From assembly GCA_019136335.1 (NCBI GenBank), contig JAGVUK010000250.1, forward strand, positions 1 through 6,270: a DNA stretch of 6,270 nucleotides, read 5' to 3'. Source of the stretch: Methanomicrobiales archaeon (GTDB lineage Archaea; Halobacteriota; Methanomicrobia; Methanomicrobiales; Methanoculleaceae). Every line of letters begins with the position of its first letter. Position 1 is the stretch's first letter. Under the pieces are notes generated by a model. That model did not search any database and had not been told where the DNA came from. It saw only the letters and a program-made list of their open reading frames with translations. This document shows, in pieces, positions 1-5,914 of this stretch. The translations under genes were made by a program, and so were the position numbers.

Positions 1-610
1 GGAGGGCGTCGCTGTACTTGAAGTCGATCTCGTGCTGGCTCTCCGCGACCTCGTGGTGGGACGCCTCGATCTCGAACCCCATCTCGGTGAGGGCGATGAT
101 GATCTCGCGCCGGACGTCCTCCGCGAGGTCGGTGGGGGCGAGGTCGAAGTAGCCGCCGACGTCCTGGAAGAGCGTGGTCGGTCTGCCGTCGACCATCCGG
201 AAGAGGAAGAACTCGAGTTCCGGGCCGGTGTTGAAAGTATACCCGTCCCGCGCCGCGTCCTCCATGGCTGTGCGAAGGACGTAGCGCGGGTCGCCCTCGA
301 AAGGCTTGCCGTTCGCCTTGTAGACGTCGCACATAAAGCGCGCCACCGTGTACTCCTGGGGCCGCCAGGGCAGGAGGGTGTAGGTGGAGAGGTCAGGTTT
401 CAGGACCATGTCGGACTCCTCGATACGGACGAACCCCTCGATCGACGACCCGTCAAACCCGATACCCCCGGTCAGCGCCTTCTCCGCCTGCTTCACCGGG
501 ATGGCGACGTTCTTTGGCATACCAAGGAGGTCGGTGAACTGCAGGTGAAGGAATCGGACATTATCCTGTTCGATGCGCTCAAGCATCACAGAAGTGGCGT
601 CGCGGGACAT
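1..610 (-). CDS. glnA: Glutamine synthetase type I, N-terminal part (cut by window edge)
   Basis: Catalyses ATP-dependent condensation of glutamate and ammonia to glutamine in the cytoplasm; type I enzymes are dodecamers. The visible 203 residues begin [20 protein letters not shown] and hold the beta-Grasp signature [10 protein letters not shown] (residues 51-60), the metal-ligand stretch GPELEFFLF (129-137) and [12 protein letters not shown] (185-196), which matches the type I-alpha form of archaea and Gram-positives. Members usually run about 440-450 residues, so roughly half lies beyond position 1. The ATG at 610-608 is the most upstream possible start, because an in-frame TAG occurs just before it. 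A second ATG at codon 9 (586-584) is also possible, since the conserved part begins at about residue 10. No good ribosome binding site precedes either, and a TATA-like element at about 643-636 would give a nearly leaderless message from 610. It is divergent from the glutamate synthase operon, its metabolic partner. Family identity is certain; the exact start is less so. Confidence 0.96.
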   Translation of the reverse strand, partial: MSRDATSVMLERIEQDNVRFLHLQFTDLLGMPKNVAIPVKQAEKALTGGIGFDGSSIEGFVRIEESDMVLKPDLSTYTLLPWRPQEYTVARFMCDVYKANGKPFEGDPRYVLRTAMEDAARDGYTFNTGPELEFFLFRMVDGRPTTLFQDVGGYFDLAPTDLAEDVRREIIIALTEMGFEIEASHHEVAESQHEIDFKYSDAL

Positions 611-632
611 GTGGAAGTCTACTTCTATCCGA

Positions 633-645
633 TGGAATAAATACC
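633..645 (-). promoter_or_regulatory. glnA: Candidate TATA box for glnA
   Basis: On the minus strand this reads GGTATTTATTCCA, with a TATTTATT core at 643-636. The core lies about 26 bases before the glnA ATG at 610, so initiation at the usual archaeal distance would give a leaderless or nearly leaderless transcript. That fits the absence of a clear ribosome binding site. It overlaps the operator-like GGTA/TTCC half-sites. Confidence 0.4.
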
Positions 646-652
646 TATTGAC

Positions 653-664
653 ACAAATATACCC
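653..664 (+). promoter_or_regulatory. Candidate TATA box for the glutamate synthase operon
   Basis: CACAAATATACC contains the TATA-like core AAATATA (655-661). A start site about 25 bases downstream would fall near 683-688, leaving a leader of about 25-30 bases before the ATG at 714. The same AT block reads GGTATATTTGTG on the minus strand, so it could also serve glnA. Weak consensus match, supported by position. Confidence 0.45.
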
Positions 665-713
665 AAGCAGAACTATAGGAAACGGCAATACAACGTTATT
701 CACCGAGGTTATC

Positions 714-1775
714 ATGTGCGGCATTTTTGGTGTAATGGATAAGAGGCGCCGGATGATGGATGGTTCCGGCATCCGGCAGGCCCTCTCCATAATGAACGAG
801 CGCGGCAGCGGCGAGGGGGCGGGATACGCGGCTTACGGCATATACCCCGACTACCGGGACTGTTATGCGCTCCACGTCTTCCTCGACAACGCCTGCGAGA
901 GCAAAGCGGTCGTCGACGCAACGCTGGAGCAGTGGGGGACGATCGAGCACGATGAGGCGATCCCGACCTACGACCAGCCGAACTTCCGGGCAGCCTGCAC
1001 TCCCTGGCGCTACTTCTTCAGGCCGGACCCCTCCCTCGCGCCCGGGAGCGCGACGCCTGAGAAGGATATCATTACAACCCTTGTGATGCAGATCAACGCA
1101 TGCCAGAACGGGGCCGAGATCGTCTCGTCCGGAAAGAACGTCGGGGTCTTCAAGGCCGGAGGAGCCGGGAGCCGGCCGGAGACCGTGGCGGACTTCTACC
1201 GGATCGAGGACTACGAGGGCTACATCTGGCTCGCGCACAACCGCTACGCGACTGCGAGCCCCGGGAAGTGGGAACGGCCCGACCCGTTCAACCTGCACGA
1301 TTGGAGCGTCGTGGAGAACGGGAAGATCACCACCTACGGGACCAACCGGCGCTACATCGAGAGTTTCGGCTACACGTGCTCGAACTCTACCGACAGCGAG
1401 GTCATCACCTGCCTGATCGACCTCCTGGTGCGGCGGCACGGCCTCGACATCGACCTCGCCATCCGGGCGCTCGCCCCGCCCTACTGGGATGAGATCGACC
1501 GGATGCCCGAAAGCAAGCAGAAATTGAACCGCGCCCTCCGGTTCGCCTACGGCCCCGCGACGATGAACGGGCCGTTCACCGTCGTGGCCGCGAACCCCGA
1601 TATGATGGTCGGGTTCACCGACCGGGGCAAACTCCGGCCGATGGTCGTCGGCGAGTGCGCGGACCGCCTCTACATCTCAAGCGAAGAGGCGGCGATCCGG
1701 GCCATGGAACCGAAGGTCGAATCGATCACCATGCCGGCTGCAGGCGAGCCGGTGATCGGGAGGGTTGCCCCGTGA
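714..1775 (+). CDS. Glutamate synthase, class II glutamine amidotransferase subunit
   Basis: Predicted to hydrolyse glutamine to glutamate and ammonia and pass the ammonia to the FMN core encoded next. It corresponds to the N-terminal amidotransferase domain of bacterial GltB, here a free 353-residue protein. The start at 714 is fixed by biology: the sequence begins [10 protein letters not shown], and Cys2 becomes the N-terminal nucleophile after Met removal. An in-frame ATG at 573 would bury that cysteine and overlap glnA. GAGGTTATC (705-713) is the ribosome binding site region. Family motifs visible are HNRYAT (175-180), the oxyanion-hole Asn-Gly within [17 protein letters not shown] (200-216), TDSEV (226-230) and the C-terminal YISSEEAAI (320-328). 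The usual HNGE form is EN-G-K here, with the His replaced. Residues 31-170 are less recognisable than the motif blocks. The stop overlaps the next gene by 4 bases (GTGA), implying translational coupling. Archaeal annotations use varied names for this subunit. Confidence 0.94.
   Translation: MCGIFGVMDKRRRMMDGSGIRQALSIMNERGSGEGAGYAAYGIYPDYRDCYALHVFLDNACESKAVVDATLEQWGTIEHDEAIPTYDQPNFRAACTPWRYFFRPDPSLAPGSATPEKDIITTLVMQINACQNGAEIVSSGKNVGVFKAGGAGSRPETVADFYRIEDYEGYIWLAHNRYATASPGKWERPDPFNLHDWSVVENGKITTYGTNRRYIESFGYTCSNSTDSEVITCLIDLLVRRHGLDIDLAIRALAPPYWDEIDRMPESKQKLNRALRFAYGPATMNGPFTVVAANPDMMVGFTDRGKLRPMVVGECADRLYISSEEAAIRAMEPKVESITMPAAGEPVIGRVAP
1751..1764 (+). promoter_or_regulatory. Ribosome binding site deciding the GTG start of the FMN subunit
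   Basis: GGGAGGG at 1758-1764 lies 7 bases before GTG 1772, good spacing for an archaeal Shine-Dalgarno site. This favours GTG 1772 over the later in-frame ATG at 1793 (MPLRYRV). It sits inside the last codons of the preceding gene. Confidence 0.6.
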
Positions 1776-3289
1776 GCAGCAACCTCGGCAGCATGCCGCT
1801 CCGGTACCGGGTCACGATCGACCGCGAGCAGTGCATGGAGTGCGAACGGTGCATCAACAACTGTTCCTACGGCGTCTTCCGGCGGGACGGCGACCGGATC
1901 CTGATCAACTCCCGGAAGTGCACCGCCTGCCACCGGTGCCTCGCCTACTGCCCCCGGGACGCCATCATGCTCGAAGAGCAGCCCTGTGACTACCGGAGCC
2001 ACCCGGTGTGGACCAGGGCGACCCGGGAGGCGATCTACAACCAGGCCCGGACGGGAAAGATCATCCTCGCCGGGATGGGCAGCGTCGCAAACCTCCCGGT
2101 CATCTTCGACCACCTGATGCTGGACGCCTGCCAGGTCACCACGCCGCCCACCGACCCGCTCCGCGAACCCGTCGAACTCCGGACCTACCTCGGGAAGAAG
2201 CCGTCGCACCTGGATCTCTGCCGGAATTCGAACGGTGACGTGGAACTCGCCACGGAACTCGCCCCGAACCTCATGCTCGAGACCCCGGTCATGCTCGGCC
2301 ACATGAGTTACGGGGCGATCAGCCTCAACGCCCAGGTATCCATGGCCCGGGCCGCGAAGGAGACCGGCACCTACATGGGCACCGGGGAGGGCGGGCTCCA
2401 CGCCGGCCTCTACCCCTACCAGGACCGCATGATCGTCCAGGTCGCCTCAGGAAGGTTCGGCGTGAACATCGATTACCTGGAGCGCGGCGCCGCCATCGAG
2501 ATCAAACTCGGGCAGGGCGCAAAACCGGGCATCGGCGGCCACCTCACGGGCGAGAAGGTCAGCAAGGACGTCTCCCGCACCCGGATGATCCCGGAGGGGA
2601 GCGACGCCATCAGCCCTGCGCCGCACCACGACATCTATGGCATCGAGGACCTCTCCCAGCTCGTCCGGGCCATCAAGGAGGCGACGGAGTGGAAGAAACC
2701 GGTCTTTGCCAAGGTCGCAGCCGTCAACAATACAGCCGAGAACGTGGCGGCCGTTGCCCGGTCCTCGGTGGACGCCGTCGTCATCGACGGGTTCCGGGGC
2801 GGCACCGGCGCGGCGCCGCGGGTCTTCCGCGACCACGTCGGCATACCGATCGAGGTCGCCGTCGCGAGCGCCGACCGGGAACTCCGGAGGCAGGGGCTCA
2901 GGAACGAGGTCTCCCTCATCGCCTGCGGCAGCATACGCGAGAGCGCGGATGTCGTGAAGGCGATCGCCCTCGGCGCGGATGCGGTCTACATCGGGACCGC
3001 AGCGCTCGCGGCGATGGGCTGCCGGGTCTGCGGGAACTGCTACCAGGGTCTCTGCCCCTGGGGGATTGCCACCCAGCGTCCGGACCTCGTCGAGCGCCTG
3101 GACCCCGACGTGGCATCGAAACAGGTCGCAAACCTCATCCACGCATGGACGCTCGAGATCACCGAACTGATGGGGGCGGCGGGGATCAACAGCATCGAGA
3201 GCCTGCGGGGCAACCGCGACCGGCTCCGGGGATACATGCTGGACGAGAACATGCTCAACGTCCTTGACGTCGAGCCGGTGGGAGCGTGA
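1772..3289 (+). CDS. Glutamate synthase FMN core with N-terminal 2[4Fe-4S] ferredoxin domain
   Basis: Catalytic centre of glutamate synthase: on FMN it reductively combines 2-oxoglutarate with ammonia from the amidotransferase subunit to form glutamate. The 505-residue protein opens with a ferredoxin-like domain carrying two CxxCxxCxxxC motifs, at C21/C24/C27/C31 and C50/C53/C56/C60. An FMN-binding TIM-barrel domain follows at about residues 130-480. Its blocks are GHMSYGAIS (176-184), GTGEGG (203-208), KLGQGAKPGIGG (245-256), DGFRGGTGAAP (339-349) and ACGSIRESADVVKAIALGAD (384-403). CRVCGNCYQGLCP (417-429) contains the C-x5-C-x4-C [3Fe-4S] ligand pattern of GltB (C417, C423, C428) plus an extra Cys420. 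The start is GTG at 1772 with a 4-base overlap. The fused ferredoxin domain probably carries electrons from the FrhB-like partner encoded in the same operon. Family assignment is very secure; the electron path is inferred. Confidence 0.96.
   Translation: MSSNLGSMPLRYRVTIDREQCMECERCINNCSYGVFRRDGDRILINSRKCTACHRCLAYCPRDAIMLEEQPCDYRSHPVWTRATREAIYNQARTGKIILAGMGSVANLPVIFDHLMLDACQVTTPPTDPLREPVELRTYLGKKPSHLDLCRNSNGDVELATELAPNLMLETPVMLGHMSYGAISLNAQVSMARAAKETGTYMGTGEGGLHAGLYPYQDRMIVQVASGRFGVNIDYLERGAAIEIKLGQGAKPGIGGHLTGEKVSKDVSRTRMIPEGSDAISPAPHHDIYGIEDLSQLVRAIKEATEWKKPVFAKVAAVNNTAENVAAVARSSVDAVVIDGFRGGTGAAPRVFRDHVGIPIEVAVASADRELRRQGLRNEVSLIACGSIRESADVVKAIALGADAVYIGTAALAAMGCRVCGNCYQGLCPWGIATQRPDLVERLDPDVASKQVANLIHAWTLEITELMGAAGINSIESLRGNRDRLRGYMLDENMLNVLDVEPVGA
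3277..3284 (+). promoter_or_regulatory. Ribosome binding site deciding the start of the GXGXG subunit
   Basis: GGTGGGAG, with core GGGAG at 3280-3284, lies 7 bases before ATG 3292 and 10 before ATG 3295. It is only 1 base from GTG 3286, which makes the GTG unlikely as a start. Confidence 0.5.
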
Positions 3290-3291
3290 GC

Positions 3292-4032
3292 ATGATGGCA
3301 AAACAAGTCACGATCGATGCGAAGGGAATGCACTACACGCCCTTAAACCAGCAGATCAGGAAGGCCGTGGAGGACGGCGCCGACGAGGTCGTCGTCCAGA
3401 ACGTCCTCGGGCAGCGGTTCATCGGCGACGGCCTCCGCGGGAACGCCACCATCCACGTCTACGGCGTCGCGGGCGGCGACCTTGCCATGTTCATGAGCGG
3501 GCCGACCGTTATCGTCCACGGGAACGCCGAGCACGCGCCCGGCAACACGATGGATTCCGGGAAGGTGGTGATCCACGGGAGCGCCGGGGACGCGGTGGCG
3601 CACAGCATGCGGGGCGGCAAGGTCTTCGTCCGCGGGAACATCGGCTACCGGGGCGGGATCCACATGAAGCAGTACGAGGCACAGCGCCCGATACTGGTCG
3701 TCGGGGGGTCCGCCCGGACGTTCCTCGGCGAGTACATGGCGGGCGGCCTTCTCGTCGTCCTCGGTCTCGACGGCGCCATGGACGCCCGCGGTATCGGGAG
3801 CGGGATCCACGGCGGGGAGATCATCATCCGGGGCAATGTGGACGACGCCTGCCTTGCCGCCGGGGCAAAGAAGGTGCCGCTCACCGATGAAGACCGGAAA
3901 AGGATCGCCCCGGTGATCCGCGAGTTTGCGGGCGACTTCGGGCTCGACCCGGAACCGCTCCTGAACGCGGACTACACCCGGATTGTGCCCGCGAGCGCAC
4001 GGCCCTTTGCCGGGAAGTATACGTGGGAGTGA
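3292..4032 (+). CDS. Glutamate synthase GXGXG (beta-helix) subunit
   Basis: Stand-alone version of the C-terminal GXGXG domain of bacterial GltB. That domain folds as a right-handed parallel beta-helix and helps hold the amidotransferase and FMN domains around the ammonia channel; it is not known to be catalytic itself. The 246-residue protein shows spaced glycine repeats: GLRGNATIHVYGVAGG (47-62), MSGPTVIVHGNAEHAPG (68-84), MDSGKVVIHGSAGDA (87-101), MRGGKVFVRGNIGYRGG (106-122), MAGGLLVVLG (149-158) and IHGGEIIIRG (172-181). A non-repeat tail from about 190 ends in KYTWE. The start is ATG 3292, two bases after the previous stop; ATG 3295 is nearly as good. Related GXGXG folds occur in formylmethanofuran dehydrogenase subunit C, but the setting directly after the FMN core makes the glutamate synthase role clear. 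Confidence 0.93.
   Translation: MMAKQVTIDAKGMHYTPLNQQIRKAVEDGADEVVVQNVLGQRFIGDGLRGNATIHVYGVAGGDLAMFMSGPTVIVHGNAEHAPGNTMDSGKVVIHGSAGDAVAHSMRGGKVFVRGNIGYRGGIHMKQYEAQRPILVVGGSARTFLGEYMAGGLLVVLGLDGAMDARGIGSGIHGGEIIIRGNVDDACLAAGAKKVPLTDEDRKRIAPVIREFAGDFGLDPEPLLNADYTRIVPASARPFAGKYTWE
4025..4029 (+). promoter_or_regulatory. Ribosome binding site deciding the start of the FrhB-like gene
   Basis: GGGAG at the end of the GXGXG gene (extended as GGAGTGA, 4026-4032) is 8 bases from ATG 4038. In-frame GTG codons at 4023 and 4029 lie before or inside this site and are therefore poor starts. Confidence 0.5.
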
Positions 4033-4037
4033 TTGGG

Positions 4038-5057
4038 ATGGAGACGAAGACATTCAAAGACCTGCAAGCCGCGGTCTGGGCTACGGACCTCTGCTCCGGG
4101 TGCGGTGCGTGCGTGGCGGTCTGCCCGGCGGACGCCCTCCGGTTTGCTCCGGGGGACACCGATGCACCGGTGAACATCGGCTACTGCAAGGCCGAGAACG
4201 ACAGCGTGCCCTGCGGGGCCTGCTACGCGGCCTGCCCGAGAGTCGACCTCGCGGGGCAGGGGCGGATGCTCGGGTCGCACCGGGAGATCGTTGCGGCCCG
4301 GTCGGTATTCCCGGTGGAGCGCAAGCAGAGCGGCGGCGCGGTGACGGCGATCCTCGTCAACGCCCTCGATGAGGGGCTGATCGATGCGGTCGTCACGGTG
4401 ACGAGGGACCCCTGGACGCTGAAACCCTCATCGGCAGTGATCACATCGTCGGATGCGCTCATCCAGCACGCCGGGAGCCGCTACTCCTGGTGGGTGCCGC
4501 TCCTTGCCTCCTTGAAGGAAGCGGTGGTCACCCGGAAGTACCGGCGGATCGCCGTCGTGGGTGTGCCCTGCGTGGCACGGGCGACGCAGGCGATCCGGGC
4601 GAGCGACCACGAACTCCTCCGGCCGTACGCGAAGGCGATCCGGCTCGTCGTCGGCCTCTTCTGCACGGAGACGTTCGATTACGCGAAACTGGTCGAGGGG
4701 AAACTGCAGGCCGAGCGCCGGATCGAGCCCTGGGAGATCCAGCGCCTGGACATCAAGGGGAAGCTTGACGTCTACCTGCAGGACGAGCGGCGTATATCCA
4801 TCCCGCTTACCGACCTCGAGGAGTCGGTCCGGCCCGGGTGCCGGGTCTGCACCGACTTTACGGCGGTGGAGGCGGACGTCTCGGCCGGGGCCGTCGGGTC
4901 GCCGGACGGTTACACGACGCTTGTGATCAGGAACGATATCGGCAAGGGGTTCGTCGACCGGGCGGTCTGGCAGGGAAAACTTGCGACCGGCGGGAGCGTT
5001 GATGTCGCCGCCGTCGAGCGCCTGGCGGCGAAGAAAGCAGAGCGGCGGGAAGAATAA
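4038..5057 (+). CDS. FrhB/FpoF-like coenzyme F420 oxidoreductase subunit, probable electron input for glutamate synthase
   Basis: A 339-residue member of the F420 hydrogenase/dehydrogenase beta-subunit family. Known members (FrhB, FpoF/FqoF, parts of F420-dependent sulfite reductase) bind FAD and iron-sulfur clusters and exchange a hydride with F420. The N-terminus is ferredoxin-like: CSGCGACVAVCP (C19, C22, C25, C29) and a second set at C50, C59, C62, C66. Then come the FrhB N-terminal block QSGGAVTAILVNALDEGLID (97-116) and C-terminal blocks VVGVPCVARATQ (173-184), GLFCTETFDY (206-215) and GCRVCTDFTAVEADVSAGAV (267-286), with GYTTLVIRN at 291-299. All are typical of the family. No transmembrane segment or signal peptide is seen, so it should be cytoplasmic. 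It is last in the operon, five bases after the GXGXG gene, where bacteria would have the NADPH-binding GltD subunit. F420H2 as electron donor is therefore the best inference. A ferredoxin donor, or transfer in the other direction, cannot be excluded from sequence. Confidence 0.9.
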   Translation: METKTFKDLQAAVWATDLCSGCGACVAVCPADALRFAPGDTDAPVNIGYCKAENDSVPCGACYAACPRVDLAGQGRMLGSHREIVAARSVFPVERKQSGGAVTAILVNALDEGLIDAVVTVTRDPWTLKPSSAVITSSDALIQHAGSRYSWWVPLLASLKEAVVTRKYRRIAVVGVPCVARATQAIRASDHELLRPYAKAIRLVVGLFCTETFDYAKLVEGKLQAERRIEPWEIQRLDIKGKLDVYLQDERRISIPLTDLEESVRPGCRVCTDFTAVEADVSAGAVGSPDGYTTLVIRNDIGKGFVDRAVWQGKLATGGSVDVAAVERLAAKKAERREE

Positions 5058-5060
5058 TAC

Positions 5061-5067
5061 TTTTTTT
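5061..5067 (+). terminator. Oligo-T archaeal terminator after the glutamate synthase operon
   Basis: A run of seven T begins three bases after the TAA stop (5055-5057) of the FrhB-like gene, in otherwise GC-rich DNA. Archaeal RNA polymerase terminates at short T tracts without needing a hairpin. No hairpin is evident just upstream. Confidence 0.55.
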
Positions 5068-5082
5068 GCGCGGGATTCCCTG

Positions 5083-5215
5083 ATGCCGATGGCAGGTCCC
5101 CCGTGCGCTCGTTGACCGGGAGGCCTACCTGCAGCACGAGGAAAAAGACGTCCTCGTCCAACTCTCCATCCTGAAGGCGCAGGTTGAGAGGAGGGGGAGG
5201 ATACGCCAGTGCTGA
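5083..5215 (+). pseudogene. Possible small protein gene interrupted by a one-base shift in a C5 run
   Basis: From ATG 5083 the frame reads MPMAGP and soon stops at TGA 5113-5115. The frame ending at TGA 5213-5215 is coherent: it gives RALVDREAYLQHEEKDVLVQ, then an amphipathic, charged helix-like tail ending RGRIRQC, but it has no ATG, GTG or TTG start. Removing one C from the C5 run at 5098-5102 joins them into a 43-residue reading frame. I do not recognise the product. It may be a pseudogene, a sequencing error in a homopolymer, a remnant of a longer gene, or chance. No strong ribosome binding site precedes ATG 5083, and the T7 tract lies just upstream, so expression from the operon is doubtful. 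Confidence 0.3.
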
Positions 5216-5493
5216 TATCGACCGGGAATGCACCAGGAGGGAGGGGCGGCGCTCTCCAGCCGCCGGGTGAGGATGGTCCGTTTGCCGGCCCCGCGGTCAT
5301 CGCCACCTGCTTCGTGAGCCCGAGAACGCCGTCTTCTGCTGTGATCTCCGGGCATTCCGCGCCGTTTTCCCATCGAACCGATAGGAGGAGAGCAACCGGC
5401 TCGCGTAGATTTAAGCGTATCGCGCAACATCGCCGGATAAAGGAAACGTTTTTGATATCGCCACGGAGAGATGCGTCTCGTGAACATCCATGA
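5209..5493 (+). CDS. Doubtful 94-codon reading frame with good ribosome binding site
   Basis: GTG 5209 is preceded by GGGGGAGG (5193-5200) at 8 bases, which is good spacing, and overlaps the stop of the preceding short frame as GTGCTGA, a pattern typical of coupled genes. The product (begins VLISTGNAPGGRGGALQPPG) is rich in Gly, Pro, Arg and Ser, shows no domain, and its second half is strongly basic. The frame also runs over the TATA-like element and into the start of the next gene. Composition argues against a real protein, so I list it only because of the start signals. Confidence 0.15.
   Translation: MLISTGNAPGGRGGALQPPGEDGPFAGPAVIATCFVSPRTPSSAVISGHSAPFSHRTDRRRATGSRRFKRIAQHRRIKETFLISPRRDASREHP
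5245..5264 (+). other. Short GC hairpin
   Basis: GGCGGC (5245-5250) pairs perfectly with GCCGCC (5259-5264) around an 8-base loop GCTCTCCA. No T tract follows, so it is not a clear terminator. In GC-rich DNA such a 6-bp stem can occur by chance. Confidence 0.3.
5406..5415 (+). promoter_or_regulatory. Candidate TATA box for the small membrane protein gene
   Basis: TAGATTTAAG includes a TTTAAG core in a GC-rich setting. Initiation about 25 bases downstream would be near 5437, giving a leader of about 50 bases to ATG 5490. A second AT-rich patch, GTTTTTGATA (5448-5457), is an alternative that would give a much shorter leader. Confidence 0.4.
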
Positions 5494-5906
5494 ATGCAAA
5501 AAAGATCCTTGCCGGAGGGTTCATCGGCGGTATAACCCTCCTCATCGTGAACTTCGTCATCTCGGCATTCATAATGATTGTCGCCCCCTACGATGCCCTC
5601 ACCCTGGGCGGCATGCGCCCGGCGGAAGATCCGCTGGTGCTGTTCTTCTTCGCCTACCCGTTCGTTCTGTCGTTTGCAGCGGCCATCATATTCGATCTGG
5701 TGAAAGACGCATTGCATGGCCCGCCGGGCAGCAAGGGGGCAGTCTTCGGTGCGGCACTCTTCCTGATCTACACGGTGCCCAGCGTCTTCATAACCTTCAC
5801 GTCGATGGACTACCCGGCCGGGTTCTACTTTGAAAACCTCCTCTTCGGGGCTGTGGGCTTTCCCCTCATCGGCGCCATATATGCCCTGATCTGGGAGCAA
5901 CTGTAG
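5490..5906 (+). CDS. Small four-helix integral membrane protein of unknown function
   Basis: The 138-residue product begins MNAKKILAGGFIGG. It has four hydrophobic stretches long enough to cross the membrane, at about residues 6-31, 49-71, 83-104 and 113-135. The short loops contain MRPAEDP (42-48), DLVKDALHGPPGSKG (69-83) and SMDYPAG (105-111). The lysines at 4-5 and the charged 69-82 loop suggest both termini are cytoplasmic. There are no cysteines or other evident catalytic residues, and I do not recognise the family. The coding frame is clear from GC-rich third positions and hydrophobic periodicity. ATG 5490 is the only upstream start because an in-frame TGA occurs at 5481. GGAGAG (5465-5470) is rather far, 19 bases, to act as its ribosome binding site. 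It is preceded by its own TATA-like element, so it is probably not part of the glutamate synthase operon. Confidence 0.8.
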   Translation: MNAKKILAGGFIGGITLLIVNFVISAFIMIVAPYDALTLGGMRPAEDPLVLFFFAYPFVLSFAAAIIFDLVKDALHGPPGSKGAVFGAALFLIYTVPSVFITFTSMDYPAGFYFENLLFGAVGFPLIGAIYALIWEQL

Positions 5907-5914
5907 CCGGTTCT

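Larger units (their letters stand above)
611..713. promoter_or_regulatory. Divergent control region between glnA and the glutamate synthase operon
   Basis: This 103-bp AT-rich gap lies between two divergent nitrogen-assimilation units in otherwise GC-rich DNA. It holds TATA-like elements on both strands, an inverted pair CCTAT (644-648) / ATAGG (675-679), and GGAATAAATACC (634-645), which reads GGTATTTATTCC on the minus strand. The last resembles half-sites of NrpR operators (GGAA-N6-TTCC in Methanococcus, GGTA-N6-TACC in Methanosarcina) but has a 4-base instead of a 6-base spacer. Shared nitrogen control of both units is plausible from the arrangement; the specific repressor is inference. 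Confidence 0.6.
5058..5489. other. 432-bp gap without a confident gene
   Basis: After the T7 tract this stretch holds a frameshifted 43-codon reading frame (5083-5215), a GTG-initiated frame with a good ribosome binding site but low-complexity composition (5209-5493), a short GGCGGC/GCCGCC hairpin (5245-5264) and a TATA-like element (5408-5415) before the membrane protein gene. I see no tRNA, insertion sequence or recognisable protein domain on either strand. It could be decayed coding sequence, a small-protein locus or a repeated intergenic element. Confidence 0.5.

Noticed and set aside
32..640. Long plus-strand open frame at the start of the window
   Set aside because: It is antisense to glnA, whose minus-strand translation carries clear glutamine synthetase motifs. 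Long antisense frames are expected in GC-rich coding DNA.
634..645. Firm NrpR operator call
   Set aside because: GGTA-N4-TTCC has the wrong spacer and mixes the two known half-site forms, so it is reported only as a weak resemblance.
573..713. Upstream in-frame ATG extension of the amidotransferase gene
   Set aside because: It would place 47 residues before the catalytic N-terminal cysteine (MCGIFG) and overlap the divergent glnA gene and its promoter.
1670..4053. Several long minus-strand frames opposite the glutamate synthase genes
   Set aside because: All lie opposite genes with unmistakable protein motifs, and their translations are Arg/Asp/Pro/Val-rich without recognisable domains.
5471..5833. 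Alternative plus-strand frame starting at ATG 5471, just after GGAGAG
   Set aside because: It overlaps the membrane protein gene in another frame. Its product is a His/Arg/Pro-rich mixture, whereas the frame from 5490 gives four clean hydrophobic helices. The ATG also abuts GGAGAG with no spacer.
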